Shown in pieces: positions 35,230 to 43,577 of a stretch of DNA of 64,000 nt. The stretch covers positions 83,648 to 147,647 of the forward strand of contig NZ_JARYTI010000010.1 in the NCBI RefSeq assembly GCF_029911635.1, written 5' to 3'. The notes under the pieces are model-generated. The model saw nothing but the letters and a program-made list of their open reading frames with translations. It did no database searches and had not been told where the DNA came from. Each line of letters opens with the position of its first letter. Within the stretch, counting starts at the first letter, position 1. The stretch comes from Sphingomonas sp. AR_OL41 (GTDB taxonomy: Bacteria > Pseudomonadota > Alphaproteobacteria > Sphingomonadales > Sphingomonadaceae). The translations under genes and the position numbers were made by a program.

Positions 35230-35253
35230 GGCCCCGCCATTTCGGGCGGGGCC
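35230..35253 (+). terminator. Rho-independent-type hairpin after the lipoprotein gene
   Basis: GGCCCCGCC (35230-35238) pairs with GGCGGGGCC (35245-35253) around a short loop. It is followed by AGTTCTT on the plus strand and preceded by AAAAA, which gives a T-run on the minus strand, so it may serve transcripts from both sides. Confidence 0.75.
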
Positions 35254-35312
35254 AGTTCTTCCATCCGGCGTTTTAGTAAACGCACGATCTCGGTTTTGTA
35301 TCCCAACGCCCG

Positions 35313-36446
35313 TCAGGCAGGGCGTGACGGATCGAGCAGATATTTCTCGCCCGTGGCCTTGCGCTCATACGCTCTCAGCACGTCGGGCCTGAGCGCTTCG
35401 GCGAGTCCGATCGTCGCTGTATAGTGGCTGGCAAAGGTCGTCGTCAGCTCGTCGAGAACGCGCTGGCGCATCGCGGCGACGATCTCCTTCGGCGCCTTTT
35501 GGAGAAACGGTGTCAGCAGGAAGCCGCCGACAGCCCACTGGAAGCCGAAGGCGAGGCGGTTGAGCACGGTCGGCGACAGGTCGAGCGCGCCGTAGATGTA
35601 GAGCTGCTTGAAGGTGTTGGAGCCGTAGCGGCTATATTCGCCTGGTGCGCGGCTTGCCGCCTGCTCCATCGCCTGGACGATGTCGCTGCCGAGCGAGCCG
35701 CCGCCGATCGCGTCAAAGGCGATCGTCGCGCCGGTCTCGGCGATCGCGTCGACCAGCCGCGCCCGGAAATCGGGCGCGCTGCTGTCGAGCACATGCGTCG
35801 CACCGATATCGCTCAGTATTGCGGCCTGTGCCGCACTGCGCACGATGTTGACCAGTGGCACGCCGTCGGCGAGGCAGATCTTCTGCAGCATCTGGCCGAG
35901 ATTGGACGCAGCGGCGGTATGGACGATCGCCTTATGGCCTTCCATCCGCATCGTCTCGACGAAGCTCAACGCGGTCAGCGGATTGACGAACAAAGCGGCG
36001 CCATCGGCCGCGCTGGCGCCTTCGGGCAACGGCACCACGTCGCGCGTCTTGAGCTTGCGAAACTGGGTGTACATCGCGCCGCCGAGCATGCCGACCTTGC
36101 GGCCGATCAGTGCCTTGGCACTCTCGCCGGCAGCGATGACCGTGCCGGCGCCCTCATTGCCGACCGGCAGCGACTGGCCGATCCGCCCGCGCACCCCGCC
36201 GAGCCGCTCACGCGGGATGGCGAAGGTGACTGTCGGTCGCGCGGCGCTGCCCGTGCTGGCCATGGTCGAGACATCGGCCGGACCGAGCAGCAGCCCGAGA
36301 TCGGACGGATTGATCGGTGCCGCCTCGACCCGGACGATCACCTCGTCATCGGCCGGCGCGGTCAGCGTGACCTCCTCCAGGCTCAGGGTCAGCGTACCGG
36401 CTCCATCCACCGTCGACCGCAGCTCCAGTCCCGTCACGTCGCTCAT
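35313..36446 (-). CDS. Zinc-binding-type dehydrogenase, quinone oxidoreductase-like
   Basis: 377 residues, an MDR-superfamily NAD(P)H oxidoreductase. The N-terminal GroES-like domain (VRVEAAPINPSDLGLLLGP; LPVGNEGAGTVIAAG) is followed by a Rossmann domain (AIVHTAAASNLGQMLQKIC). It lacks the cysteine ligands for catalytic and structural zinc, so it is a zinc-independent quinone- or enoyl-reductase type. ATG 36446 follows AGGAGGCGAGG; the frame upstream to 36548 is not family-like. The substrate is unknown. It is a single gene with no visible partners. Confidence 0.85.
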   Translation of the reverse strand: MSDVTGLELRSTVDGAGTLTLSLEEVTLTAPADDEVIVRVEAAPINPSDLGLLLGPADVSTMASTGSAARPTVTFAIPRERLGGVRGRIGQSLPVGNEGAGTVIAAGESAKALIGRKVGMLGGAMYTQFRKLKTRDVVPLPEGASAADGAALFVNPLTALSFVETMRMEGHKAIVHTAAASNLGQMLQKICLADGVPLVNIVRSAAQAAILSDIGATHVLDSSAPDFRARLVDAIAETGATIAFDAIGGGSLGSDIVQAMEQAASRAPGEYSRYGSNTFKQLYIYGALDLSPTVLNRLAFGFQWAVGGFLLTPFLQKAPKEIVAAMRQRVLDELTTTFASHYTATIGLAEALRPDVLRAYERKATGEKYLLDPSRPA

Positions 36447-36589
36447 CCTCGCCTCCTGATCGTTGTCGGGGCAGAGATGGCGATGTGCGACGTAGCGGTC
36501 AAATGCGTTCGCGCTTATTCCTGCGGAAAGTCGACGCAGTCGCATCATCTGTCTGTACTACGGGATGGCGCGCTCGGCGTGAGGTCAGG

Positions 36590-37696
36590 CTAGGCCGTCG
36601 GTTCGGCGATCAGTACGCGGTTTCGTCCGCCCTGCTTGGCCGCGTAGAGCGCATTGTCGGCCCGCTTCAGCGCAGCGGTGCCGCCGTCGGTCGGGTCGAG
36701 TTCGGCGATGCCGGCCGAGAAAGTGACATGCCCGATCGGCTGGTGCGTCGCCTGGTTGATCAATCGGCGCGCAGCAAGCGCGCTGCGCAGTTCATCGACG
36801 ATCGTCACCGCCGCCGGCACCGTGCAATCCTCGAAGATCAACGCAAATTCCTCGCCGCCATGGCGCGCCACGTAGAAGGTGTCGCCGGCGGCCTTTTTCA
36901 GTGACGATGCCACCAGGATCAGCACACGATCACCGGTGTCGTGGCCGTGCGCGTCATTGACCGCCTTGAAATGATCGATGTCGCACAAGGCGACCACGGC
37001 GGGGCGGCCCGCGCGTGCGGCGGTTTCGGCAACCGTCCGCAGGCGCGCATCGAAGTCGCGGCGGTTGGGCAGGCCGGTCAGATGGTCGACATGCGCCTCG
37101 CGCTGGGCGCTTTGCAGCGTGGTGCGCAACTGCGTCGTCTCGATCGCGCGCTGGCGGAGTTCTTCCTGGATGTCGCGGGTCTGGTCGAGCATCGCCTGGG
37201 TCAGGCCGATCAGGCGCTCGACCGCGGGCAGCGCCTCGGCCGATGTCAGTTCTTCGGCCTCGGCCTGGAGCGCGTCGCTATAGACATGCGCCGAACCACG
37301 CGACCGTTCGACCAGTTCGACGCACTGCGTCAGCACGACCTCGACCTGCTCGGTCGTCGAGGCGATCGATGCGGCGCGGCGTTCGGTCGCCGGGCAGGCG
37401 GCATAGAATGTCTCGACCCAGGCGTTCGACAAGGGCGTGCGGCTGGCCAGCGCATCCTCGATCGCCAGCACGAGCTTGCGGTTCGAGCGCGACAGATAAT
37501 CGTGCGCGCACATCAGGTTCATCGCGGTCAGGTCGAGTTCATTGGAAAACAGGAAGGTCCCGATCTCGTCGAACAACAGTTGCGACTGGCCCGCCCGCAC
37601 GCCCGCCTCGATGATGGCGGCGCCCGGCGTGAATCCACGCGCGCCGCGCCCGACGACGGCCTGCGCAACTTGGGCGCTTTCAAAGGACTGGTGCAT
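36590..37696 (-). CDS. Diguanylate cyclase (GGDEF domain)
   Basis: 368 residues that make cyclic di-GMP from two GTP. The GGDEF domain is C-terminal, with the active site HGGEEF (GGEEF at 280-284) and the substrate-binding HVDHLTGLPNRRDFD and CDIDHFKAVND segments. The inhibitory I-site (RxxD just before the active site) is absent: the four residues there are GDTF. The N-terminal 190 residues are helical with no recognised sensor and no membrane segment, and a coiled-coil-like helix (residues 160-200) leads into the GGDEF domain. The protein should be cytoplasmic and not subject to classical product inhibition. Confidence 0.92.
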   Translation of the reverse strand: MHQSFESAQVAQAVVGRGARGFTPGAAIIEAGVRAGQSQLLFDEIGTFLFSNELDLTAMNLMCAHDYLSRSNRKLVLAIEDALASRTPLSNAWVETFYAACPATERRAASIASTTEQVEVVLTQCVELVERSRGSAHVYSDALQAEAEELTSAEALPAVERLIGLTQAMLDQTRDIQEELRQRAIETTQLRTTLQSAQREAHVDHLTGLPNRRDFDARLRTVAETAARAGRPAVVALCDIDHFKAVNDAHGHDTGDRVLILVASSLKKAAGDTFYVARHGGEEFALIFEDCTVPAAVTIVDELRSALAARRLINQATHQPIGHVTFSAGIAELDPTDGGTAALKRADNALYAAKQGGRNRVLIAEPTA

Positions 37697-37987
37697 CGCC
37701 GCCCTTCATCGCCGGGACGGGAGTCGGGGCACCTGCCGGCCGCTGGCGACCGCAATAACAGGGCAAAGTGTTCGATCCGACAACCACAACCAAGATCAAC
37801 CCTCCCCATCGACCGGCATATCGGCAGTTGGTAAATATTGCCCTTACCCAGCGGCACGGCACATCGTTCACCCACGCTGCAATAATACGACCGAAGGATG
37901 CTATTCTTGCGGGGCGTCCGACAGTGATGTGCGCGTTATCGACACACGATTACTCATTTTGGGTAATTTGTCGACATCGGCGGGGAA

Positions 37988-38638
37988 TCAGTCGCTCTTC
38001 GCCGCGAGAATTCGTTGCAAGGGGTTGGCGACGGCCTCGCCGACCCGCACCAGCCGATTCTCGTCGCGATGCGCGAAGGGCGCCGTCTGGCCGCGGACGG
38101 TCAGCACGGTATCGGTGACATAGTGCCACGATCCGTCCGGGTTGAAGGTCAGCTCGATGCGGTAGCTGTCGGTGCGAAAGGCATATTCCAGAAAGGCGGT
38201 CGAGCAGATGCCATATTCGGTCTGCCCGCGCGTCGCCGTCAGCACCAGGGTATCGGCATCGGGCGTGGCCTGACCCGCGGCGATCGCGACCTGGCCACGC
38301 GGGATCGCGATCGTTTGCAGGACCAGCCCTGTTGCCGGCTCCCACAGCCAGTAACCGACCTGGTCATGGAAAGTGACGTCCTCCTCCTCGGTGGTGATGT
38401 GCGTGTGATAGCGCAGGCCGTAGAAGAGCTGCGGGCCATTGGCCTGGGGGTCGATCGGCACCATGTCGACGCGCTCGATATAGACACGGCGTTCGGGACC
38501 ATCGGGCTTGGGCGCGAGATCAACGCCGCTGCGCGCTTCCCAGCTGCCCGCGAGCCGGCGCAGCGGCCCGAGATTGGCGAGCGTGTCGGGGTCTACATCG
38601 CTGGGTTCGGTGAAGATGTCGGCTGGGAAGATCGGCAT
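37988..38638 (-). CDS. Haem-binding beta-barrel (nitrobindin-like) protein
   Basis: 216 residues. The pattern LGPLRRLAGSWEARSG, repeated beta strands such as LFYGLRYHTHI, HDQVGYWLWEPATG and LVLQTIAIPRGQVAIAAG, and SWHYVTDTVL near the C-terminus fit the lipocalin-like nitrobindin/THAP4-C family, which binds ferric haem and can react with nitric oxide or peroxynitrite. The residue that would ligate haem cannot be fixed by eye. ATG 38638 is chosen; the longer frame to 38713 adds a basic tail. It is transcribed in the same direction as the upstream AraC gene, 90 bp after it. Confidence 0.65.
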   Translation of the reverse strand: MPIFPADIFTEPSDVDPDTLANLGPLRRLAGSWEARSGVDLAPKPDGPERRVYIERVDMVPIDPQANGPQLFYGLRYHTHITTEEEDVTFHDQVGYWLWEPATGLVLQTIAIPRGQVAIAAGQATPDADTLVLTATRGQTEYGICSTAFLEYAFRTDSYRIELTFNPDGSWHYVTDTVLTVRGQTAPFAHRDENRLVRVGEAVANPLQRILAAKSD

Positions 38639-38728
38639 CAGGCTACCTTTGTCGGCTCTTTTCCGGGATTGGCCCTTCGTTGCCACGCTTGCCGCCGCGC
38701 CGTCCCGCGTCAAGCACCTGTGCGCCGG

Positions 38729-39331
38729 TCAATCGTGCGTGAGGCGGAGTGCGGCGGCAGGAAGGCCGAAGGTGCGCCTGAAGGTTCGGCTCAAATGCGC
38801 CGAATCGGCGAAGCCGGTTTCGTGCGCCGCTTCGGTCAGCGATGTGCCGCCGGCATAGTGCTCGACGGCGCGCTGAAGGCGCAGCCACAGGACATAGGTC
38901 TTGAACGGCAGGCCGGAATGCGCGGCGAACAGGTGGCGTGCGCGGCTTTGTGAAAGGTGGACATGATCCGCCGCGCGCGCGAGCGTGACCCTGTCGTCGA
39001 GATGTTCGCTCGCCCAGGCAATCATTGCGAGCACGCGAGGATCGGGCCGTGCCGCGTCGCCGGCACCGCCGGGTAACTCGGCGACGATGTTGCGGCCGAG
39101 CGCGCGCAGCGCTGCGTCGGTCACGCCTTGGTCGAGGCATGCCTGCAACGCGGCATGTGCCGCCAGCGCCGGCGGACTCGCCAGCCGGGCTAGCGGCGCG
39201 TGACGGAATAGGTCCGTCGCCAGCGCGGCGCCCGCGGCGCTCTCCGGCGCAACGAACAGGAACGCGGCCGCGCCATGGCCGCGAAACAGGTGGCGTTCGT
39301 CGCTGGCGACGGCGACTATGGGCCCGGTCAT
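38729..39331 (-). CDS. AraC family regulator, N-terminal part lacks a usable start codon
   Basis: From the only in-frame ATG (39331) the protein has 200 residues, with the C-terminal pair of AraC helix-turn-helix motifs (VTLARAADHVHLSQSRARHLF; TSLTEAAHETGFADSAHLSR). The same frame stays open upstream to about 39550 and encodes an AraC-type cupin segment (DADIRPHAHHAIQITFALKG) directly joined to the ATG, so the real protein should begin near 39470. No ATG, GTG or TTG exists in that frame there; the nearby ATG at 39464 is one frame off. Either a non-standard start (for example CTG), a frameshift or a recent start-codon loss must be assumed. It is divergent from the metallothionein gene. Confidence 0.8.
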   Translation of the reverse strand: MTGPIVAVASDERHLFRGHGAAAFLFVAPESAAGAALATDLFRHAPLARLASPPALAAHAALQACLDQGVTDAALRALGRNIVAELPGGAGDAARPDPRVLAMIAWASEHLDDRVTLARAADHVHLSQSRARHLFAAHSGLPFKTYVLWLRLQRAVEHYAGGTSLTEAAHETGFADSAHLSRTFRRTFGLPAAALRLTHD

Positions 39332-39625
39332 GCTCGCGCCCTCGGTGGCCAGCGTGAAGTCGCCCTTCAGCGCAAAGGTGATCTGGATCGCATGATGGGC
39401 ATGCGGACGAATGTCGGCGTCGCTCCCGTCCGACGCAAGCAGCCACAGGCTGGCGCCCTCCCATACTACGATCCGACCGCGACCGACGATGGCGATGATC
39501 GAGCCTCCCGCATCGGCGACGGACGCTCCGCCGCCGGCGGCATGATGTCAGCCGCTACGTTCAAGCGCCAGTGCGATCGGGCTCGTATCGCACAGCCACC
39601 ACCAACCGAACCGAGGAGTTCATCG

Positions 39626-39748
39626 ATGACCGAGCAATGCCCCTGCAACCCGTGCAGCTGCACCCCGACCTGCCGTTGCGCGACGGCACAAGCCGCGTGT
39701 GGCTGTGGCCCGTCGTGCGGCTGCGCCGAGTGCGCCTGCAACAAGTGA
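39626..39748 (+). CDS. Bacterial metallothionein, 40 residues with 12 cysteines
   Basis: A tiny metal-binding protein. Cysteines are at positions 5, 7, 10, 12, 16, 18, 25, 27, 31, 33, 36 and 38, in CxC, CxxC and CxxxC spacing, with no histidine and only two charged residues at each end. That composition can hold several Zn, Cd or Cu ions as thiolate clusters. A GAGGAG ribosome binding site lies eight bases before ATG 39626, which settles the start inside a longer open frame. It is divergent from an AraC regulator gene, which may or may not control it. No metal-exporter gene is adjacent. Confidence 0.85.
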   Translation: MTEQCPCNPCSCTPTCRCATAQAACGCGPSCGCAECACNK

Positions 39749-39937
39749 CCGGCACGCGGCGGCGCGTCGCGCGCGATGTCGCGCATGTCCGGCGTCCTGC
39801 CGGCACGGATGTGCCGCCGCCCCCGCCTGCATGGACCGGATCGCGGCGGAACATTCCGCCCGCGTATCGGTCTTGCAGGTGATGAAGCACTTCAGCACGC
39901 CTCGCCACCGGTTCCCCAACACGCGGGCGCTTGGGGC

Positions 39938-41137
39938 GTGACCGTCTTGCCGGCCGAGCGCGCCGACATATTGAAGCAGGCCAAGGCCAGGAAGATGGCC
40001 CGATCGGTCCATGCCTATGTGCGCGGCAATACCGCGCGCTTCTATGATTGGTTGGACGCCTCCGACGCGGCGCGGCTGATCCCGCAAGGGCCGCCGATCT
40101 GGATCTGCGGCGACTGCCATCTCGGCAATCTCGGGCCGCTTGCCGATGCCGGTACCAATGTCGACGTGCAAATCCGCGACCTCGACCAGACGGTGATCGG
40201 CAACCCCGCGCTCGACCTTGTGCGGCTCGGGCTGTCGCTCGAAACCGCGGCGCGCAGCGCCGACCTGCCCGGCGTCACGACGGCCCGGATGATCGAGGCG
40301 ATGGCGAACGCGTATCTAGCCGCCTTCGACATGGACGACGACGACGCCCGTGACGCACCGCGCGAGCCCGACGTGGTGCGCGTGGTACGCAAGCGTGCCG
40401 CGGGGCGGAAATGGCGTCAGCTCGCAGCCGACCGGATCGGCGATACTAAGCCCAGCCTGCCGATCGGCCGCCGCTTCTGGCCGCTGACGGGTAACGAACG
40501 ATCGGCGATCGACGCGCTGTTCGACGAGGAAGCGGTCCGCGAGCGCGCGCTCGCGCTGGCGGGCTATCGCGACAAGGGGCGGTTGCGGGTGATCGACGCC
40601 GCCTATTGGAAGAAGGGCTGCAGCTCGCTCGGTCAGTTGCGCTACGCGGTGCTGCTCGGCGTCGCGCCGCGCAAGGGGGCGAGCGAATATCTCGCGCTGG
40701 TCGACATCAAGGAGGCGGTCAAACCGCTGGCGCCGGTGCTCGATCGTCGCGCGATGCCGCGCGACAATGCCGAGCGCGTCGTCGCCGGCGCGCGTGCGCT
40801 CTCCCCGCATCTCGGCGAGCGGATGATCGCCGCCCGATTGCTGGGCCGCGCGGTCGTGCTGCGCGAACTGAAACCGCAGGACCTCAAGATCGAGATCGGG
40901 CAGTTTTCGCACCGCGACGCCGTCCGCGCGGCGAGTTATCTCGCTCATGTCGTCGGCGCGGCCCATGCGCGGCAATTGAACAAGGATGATCGCACCGCGT
41001 GGCAGGCCTTGTTCAGCCGTCGCGGCGACGCGGCGCTCAATGCGCCGTCATGGCTGTGGCGCGCGGTGGTCGATCTCGCCGGCAACCATGAGGCCGCCTA
41101 TCTCGAGCATTGCCGGCGCTACGCGTTGAGCGACTGA
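39938..41137 (+). CDS. DUF2252 family protein
   Basis: About 399 residues from a GTG at 39938. DUF2252 proteins have a protein-kinase-like fold; markers here are WICGDCHLGNLG, DLDQTVIGNPALDLVRLGLS and the C-terminal LAHVVGAAHARQLN. GDCHLGN and the later DLDQT resemble the catalytic and metal-binding segments of aminoglycoside phosphotransferase-like kinases, but the substrate is unknown. The start is uncertain, because upstream ATGs in the same frame (39776) give a Pro/Arg/Cys-rich N-terminus unlike the family. It lies 189 bp after the metallothionein gene. Confidence 0.85.
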   Translation: MTVLPAERADILKQAKARKMARSVHAYVRGNTARFYDWLDASDAARLIPQGPPIWICGDCHLGNLGPLADAGTNVDVQIRDLDQTVIGNPALDLVRLGLSLETAARSADLPGVTTARMIEAMANAYLAAFDMDDDDARDAPREPDVVRVVRKRAAGRKWRQLAADRIGDTKPSLPIGRRFWPLTGNERSAIDALFDEEAVRERALALAGYRDKGRLRVIDAAYWKKGCSSLGQLRYAVLLGVAPRKGASEYLALVDIKEAVKPLAPVLDRRAMPRDNAERVVAGARALSPHLGERMIAARLLGRAVVLRELKPQDLKIEIGQFSHRDAVRAASYLAHVVGAAHARQLNKDDRTAWQALFSRRGDAALNAPSWLWRAVVDLAGNHEAAYLEHCRRYALSD

Positions 41138-41148
41138 GCGCGGCGCGG

Positions 41149-42018
41149 TCAGGCTTCGCCCGGCGCCGTGGCGCGCCATAACTGCCCGAGCGCATCGTCC
41201 AGCGCCGGCGGATTGAACGGGTCGAGGCCCGATCCCGGGTAGAAGGTCATCTCGCTGAAGCGCGGCGTGGCGCCGGTGTCATAGAAATCGACGCGCACGA
41301 AGTCGAACCCGCGCGCCAGCGTCTCTGCGCCTTCGATCATGCGGTCGAGTGCTGCAGGCGGCACGGGATCGGGCTCGGCCGTCGACGACGACAAACGCCG
41401 CCACGCGGGATCGAACAGCATCCAGCGATGGCCATGTTCGCGGTCGAGATGGACCTGCACCGCCGCGACGCGGCCGTGAAAGACATAGCATTTATAATCG
41501 ATCGGCAGCGTGGCGCCGTCTCCGACGAACGGCTCGACGAGGACACCGCGCGGCACGCCGCGATAGCCCCATTCGTCGAGCCAACGGCCATAATCGCTCC
41601 GCATCCATCCGGCGGCGGCGTCACGGATGGCGGGCCAGTCGGCATGCGCGTCGCGCACGAAGCAGCGCTGATTGCAGCCATGGCGCGACTTCACGACGAA
41701 GGGATAGGGCCATGATGGGGCATCGGGCAGCGCGTCGCCCGACCACAGCGTCGGCGTCACCCAGGCGTCGCCGAGCACCTCGGCGACGAAGCGTTTCACG
41801 GCGACCTTGTCGATCAGGTGCGGCAGGCGCTGGTCGCGATCGCGCAGCTTTCGGCGCTGGATAAGTTCTGTGAAGCGCATCGGCTGGTCCAGCGACAGGC
41901 GACGGCGATGTCGCCACAAATAGGTCAGGTGAAGTCGTAGCCAGGGGCCAAGCGGCGTGGCGGCAGCAGCGGGCGCGCGGGCGCGCACCACCGAAGAACG
42001 AAGCTGCGACTCCTTCAC
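41149..42018 (-). CDS. ATP-grasp protein of the TupA-like family
   Basis: 289 residues. The family ligates amino acids or related groups, often in cell-surface polysaccharide or polypeptide synthesis. Visible features are DKVAVKRFVAEVLGDAW, the ATP-binding YPFVVKSRHGCNQRCFV, DYKCYVFHGRVAAVQVHLDR and the metal-binding FVRVDFYDTG near the end of the fold, then FSEMTFYPGSGLDPFNP. The start is a GTG at 42018. No glycosyltransferase or capsule gene is adjacent. It converges on the DUF2252 gene and diverges from the gntA-like gene. Confidence 0.8.
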   Translation of the reverse strand: MKESQLRSSVVRARAPAAAATPLGPWLRLHLTYLWRHRRRLSLDQPMRFTELIQRRKLRDRDQRLPHLIDKVAVKRFVAEVLGDAWVTPTLWSGDALPDAPSWPYPFVVKSRHGCNQRCFVRDAHADWPAIRDAAAGWMRSDYGRWLDEWGYRGVPRGVLVEPFVGDGATLPIDYKCYVFHGRVAAVQVHLDREHGHRWMLFDPAWRRLSSSTAEPDPVPPAALDRMIEGAETLARGFDFVRVDFYDTGATPRFSEMTFYPGSGLDPFNPPALDDALGQLWRATAPGEA

Positions 42019-42173
42019 GCGCGGGAAGGCAATGCGGAGATGGCGGGCGACGGCATCGCGGCACTACGCGCCACCCCGATCATTCGTTCCGTCGCGAGAT
42101 CGGCCCGGCCCGACTTGCCTTGGGTTAAGGTGATTCTTGGGAACGTTCGCCGCGCGTTGTTCGTCCTTTCGCC

Positions 42174-42881
42174 ATGTCCGACCTGCCCTCCCCCCTGTTC
42201 CGCTGGCAGCATCGCTCGCAGGACGAACTGCGCACGATGCTGCACGATCACGTCGCCGCGCGCGATTTTCCCTGCGTCGGCGCCAAGTCGGCGCTCGCCC
42301 GCAACAGCCTCGAAGTGTTGGCCTGCAACAGTATCGACAGCGCATGGGACGATCTGCGGATCCATGATGCGCTGCTGCAATGGGCCGCGGCGTATCGCGA
42401 GGATCCGGGTGCGCTGCGCAGTTTTGCGGTGGTGTTCGAAGGACCCGTCGGGCTCTGCGAAGCAAGCTTCGAGGCCGCGATGTGGGCGCGGATCCAGTCC
42501 TTGTCCGACAAGGACCTCTGGCGCGGCCAGGACTATGACGCGCGGGTCAGTCCCGACCCGGATGACCAGCACTTTTCGCTCAGCTTTGGCGGCGAGGCCT
42601 TTTTCGTCGTCGGCCTTCACCCCCGGGCCAGCCGCCCCGCGCGGCGGCTACCGCGGCCAGCAATGATCTTCAACCTCCACGACCAGTTCACGCAGCTGCG
42701 CGCGGCGGGCAAATATGAAGGCATGCGCGAGAAGATCCTTGCGCGTGACGAGGCGATCGCCGGCAGCATCAATCCGATGCTCGCTCGCCACGGCGATGCG
42801 AGCGAGGCCCGGCAATATTCCGGCCGCGCGGTCGACGCGGAATGGCGCTGCCCGTTCCGCTACAAGGGGGACGATGAATGA
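42174..42881 (+). CDS. YqcI/YcgG family haem oxygenase-type N-hydroxylase (GntA-like)
   Basis: 235 residues. The family markers are the FPC motif (DFPCVGAKSA, residues 32-41) and the CPF motif near the C-terminus (WRCPFRYK). Characterised relatives include GntA, a haem-dependent N-hydroxylase of guanidino-type amino acid derivatives in guanitoxin biosynthesis. Most family members, including this one, lie outside such clusters and have unknown substrates. FNLHDQFTQLR and HPRASRPARR also match. It overlaps the DUF1989 gene by four bases (ATGA), so the two are probably a functional pair. Confidence 0.85.
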   Translation: MSDLPSPLFRWQHRSQDELRTMLHDHVAARDFPCVGAKSALARNSLEVLACNSIDSAWDDLRIHDALLQWAAAYREDPGALRSFAVVFEGPVGLCEASFEAAMWARIQSLSDKDLWRGQDYDARVSPDPDDQHFSLSFGGEAFFVVGLHPRASRPARRLPRPAMIFNLHDQFTQLRAAGKYEGMREKILARDEAIAGSINPMLARHGDASEARQYSGRAVDAEWRCPFRYKGDDE

Positions 42882-43516
42882 CGCCGGTAACGATTCCGCC
42901 GCGTAGCGGCACGGCCTTTCGGCTCGCCGCCGGGGATACGTTGATCGTCATCGACCCGCAGGGTTGTCAGGTCGCCGATCTGCTCGCCTTCAACGCCGAC
43001 GATATCGGCGAGGTGCTGTCGTCGGGGCGGACGCTCGACTATCAATCGACCATCCGCCTGACCGCCGGCGACCGGCTATGGTCTAACCGCAGCCGCGTCA
43101 TGCTCGATATCGTCGAGGATACGGTCGGCATGCATGATTTCCTGCTCACCCCCTGTTCGCGCGATACCTTCCGGATCTGCTATGACGATCACGATCCGCA
43201 CCCGGGATGTTTCGGAAACCTCGCCGCCGCACTGGCGCCCTATGGCGTGCTGCCCGACGCCATCCCCAGCGCTTTCAACTGCTTCATGAATGTGCCGGTC
43301 GACGGCGCGACCGGTCGGTTGCAGGTGTTGCCGCCGACCAGCAAGGCCGGCGACCATATCGCTTTCCGCGCGACGATGGACCTGATCATCGGGCTCACCG
43401 CCTGCTCGGCGCGCGATTCGAATGGCGGCAGTTTCAAGCCGATCGATTATCGCATCGAACTGGCGACGGACGCCGAACGCGAAGCCGTCATGACGGGTTG
43501 CCTGGCGCACGGCTGA
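42878..43516 (+). CDS. DUF1989 (urea carboxylase-associated) family protein
   Basis: 212 residues. DUF1989 proteins usually accompany urea or guanidine carboxylases, and some act in guanidine metabolism. Here the family features are IDPQGCQVADLLAFNADD, the cysteine-containing TPCSRDTF and HPGCFGNLAAAL segments, and GDHIAFRATMDLIIGLTACSARDSNGG. The cysteines and acidic residues could bind a metal. No urea carboxylase or allophanate hydrolase is in the window; the only partner is the GntA-like gene, to which it is coupled by a four-base overlap. Confidence 0.85.
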   Translation: MTPVTIPPRSGTAFRLAAGDTLIVIDPQGCQVADLLAFNADDIGEVLSSGRTLDYQSTIRLTAGDRLWSNRSRVMLDIVEDTVGMHDFLLTPCSRDTFRICYDDHDPHPGCFGNLAAALAPYGVLPDAIPSAFNCFMNVPVDGATGRLQVLPPTSKAGDHIAFRATMDLIIGLTACSARDSNGGSFKPIDYRIELATDAEREAVMTGCLAHG

Positions 43517-43542
43517 GGCCCTCGTTCATCAAACATGGTTGC

Positions 43543-43577
43543 CATAAACCAGATGGTTATATATCCATTTGGTTATG
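43543..43577. promoter_or_regulatory. Inverted repeat overlapping the ArsR-family start codon
   Basis: Arms CATAAACCAGATGG and CCATTTGGTTATG form an imperfect inverted repeat centred at 43560 in an AT-rich core (TTATATAT). The right arm reaches into the ATG at 43575. It is a likely operator for the ArsR-type regulator encoded immediately downstream. Confidence 0.65.
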
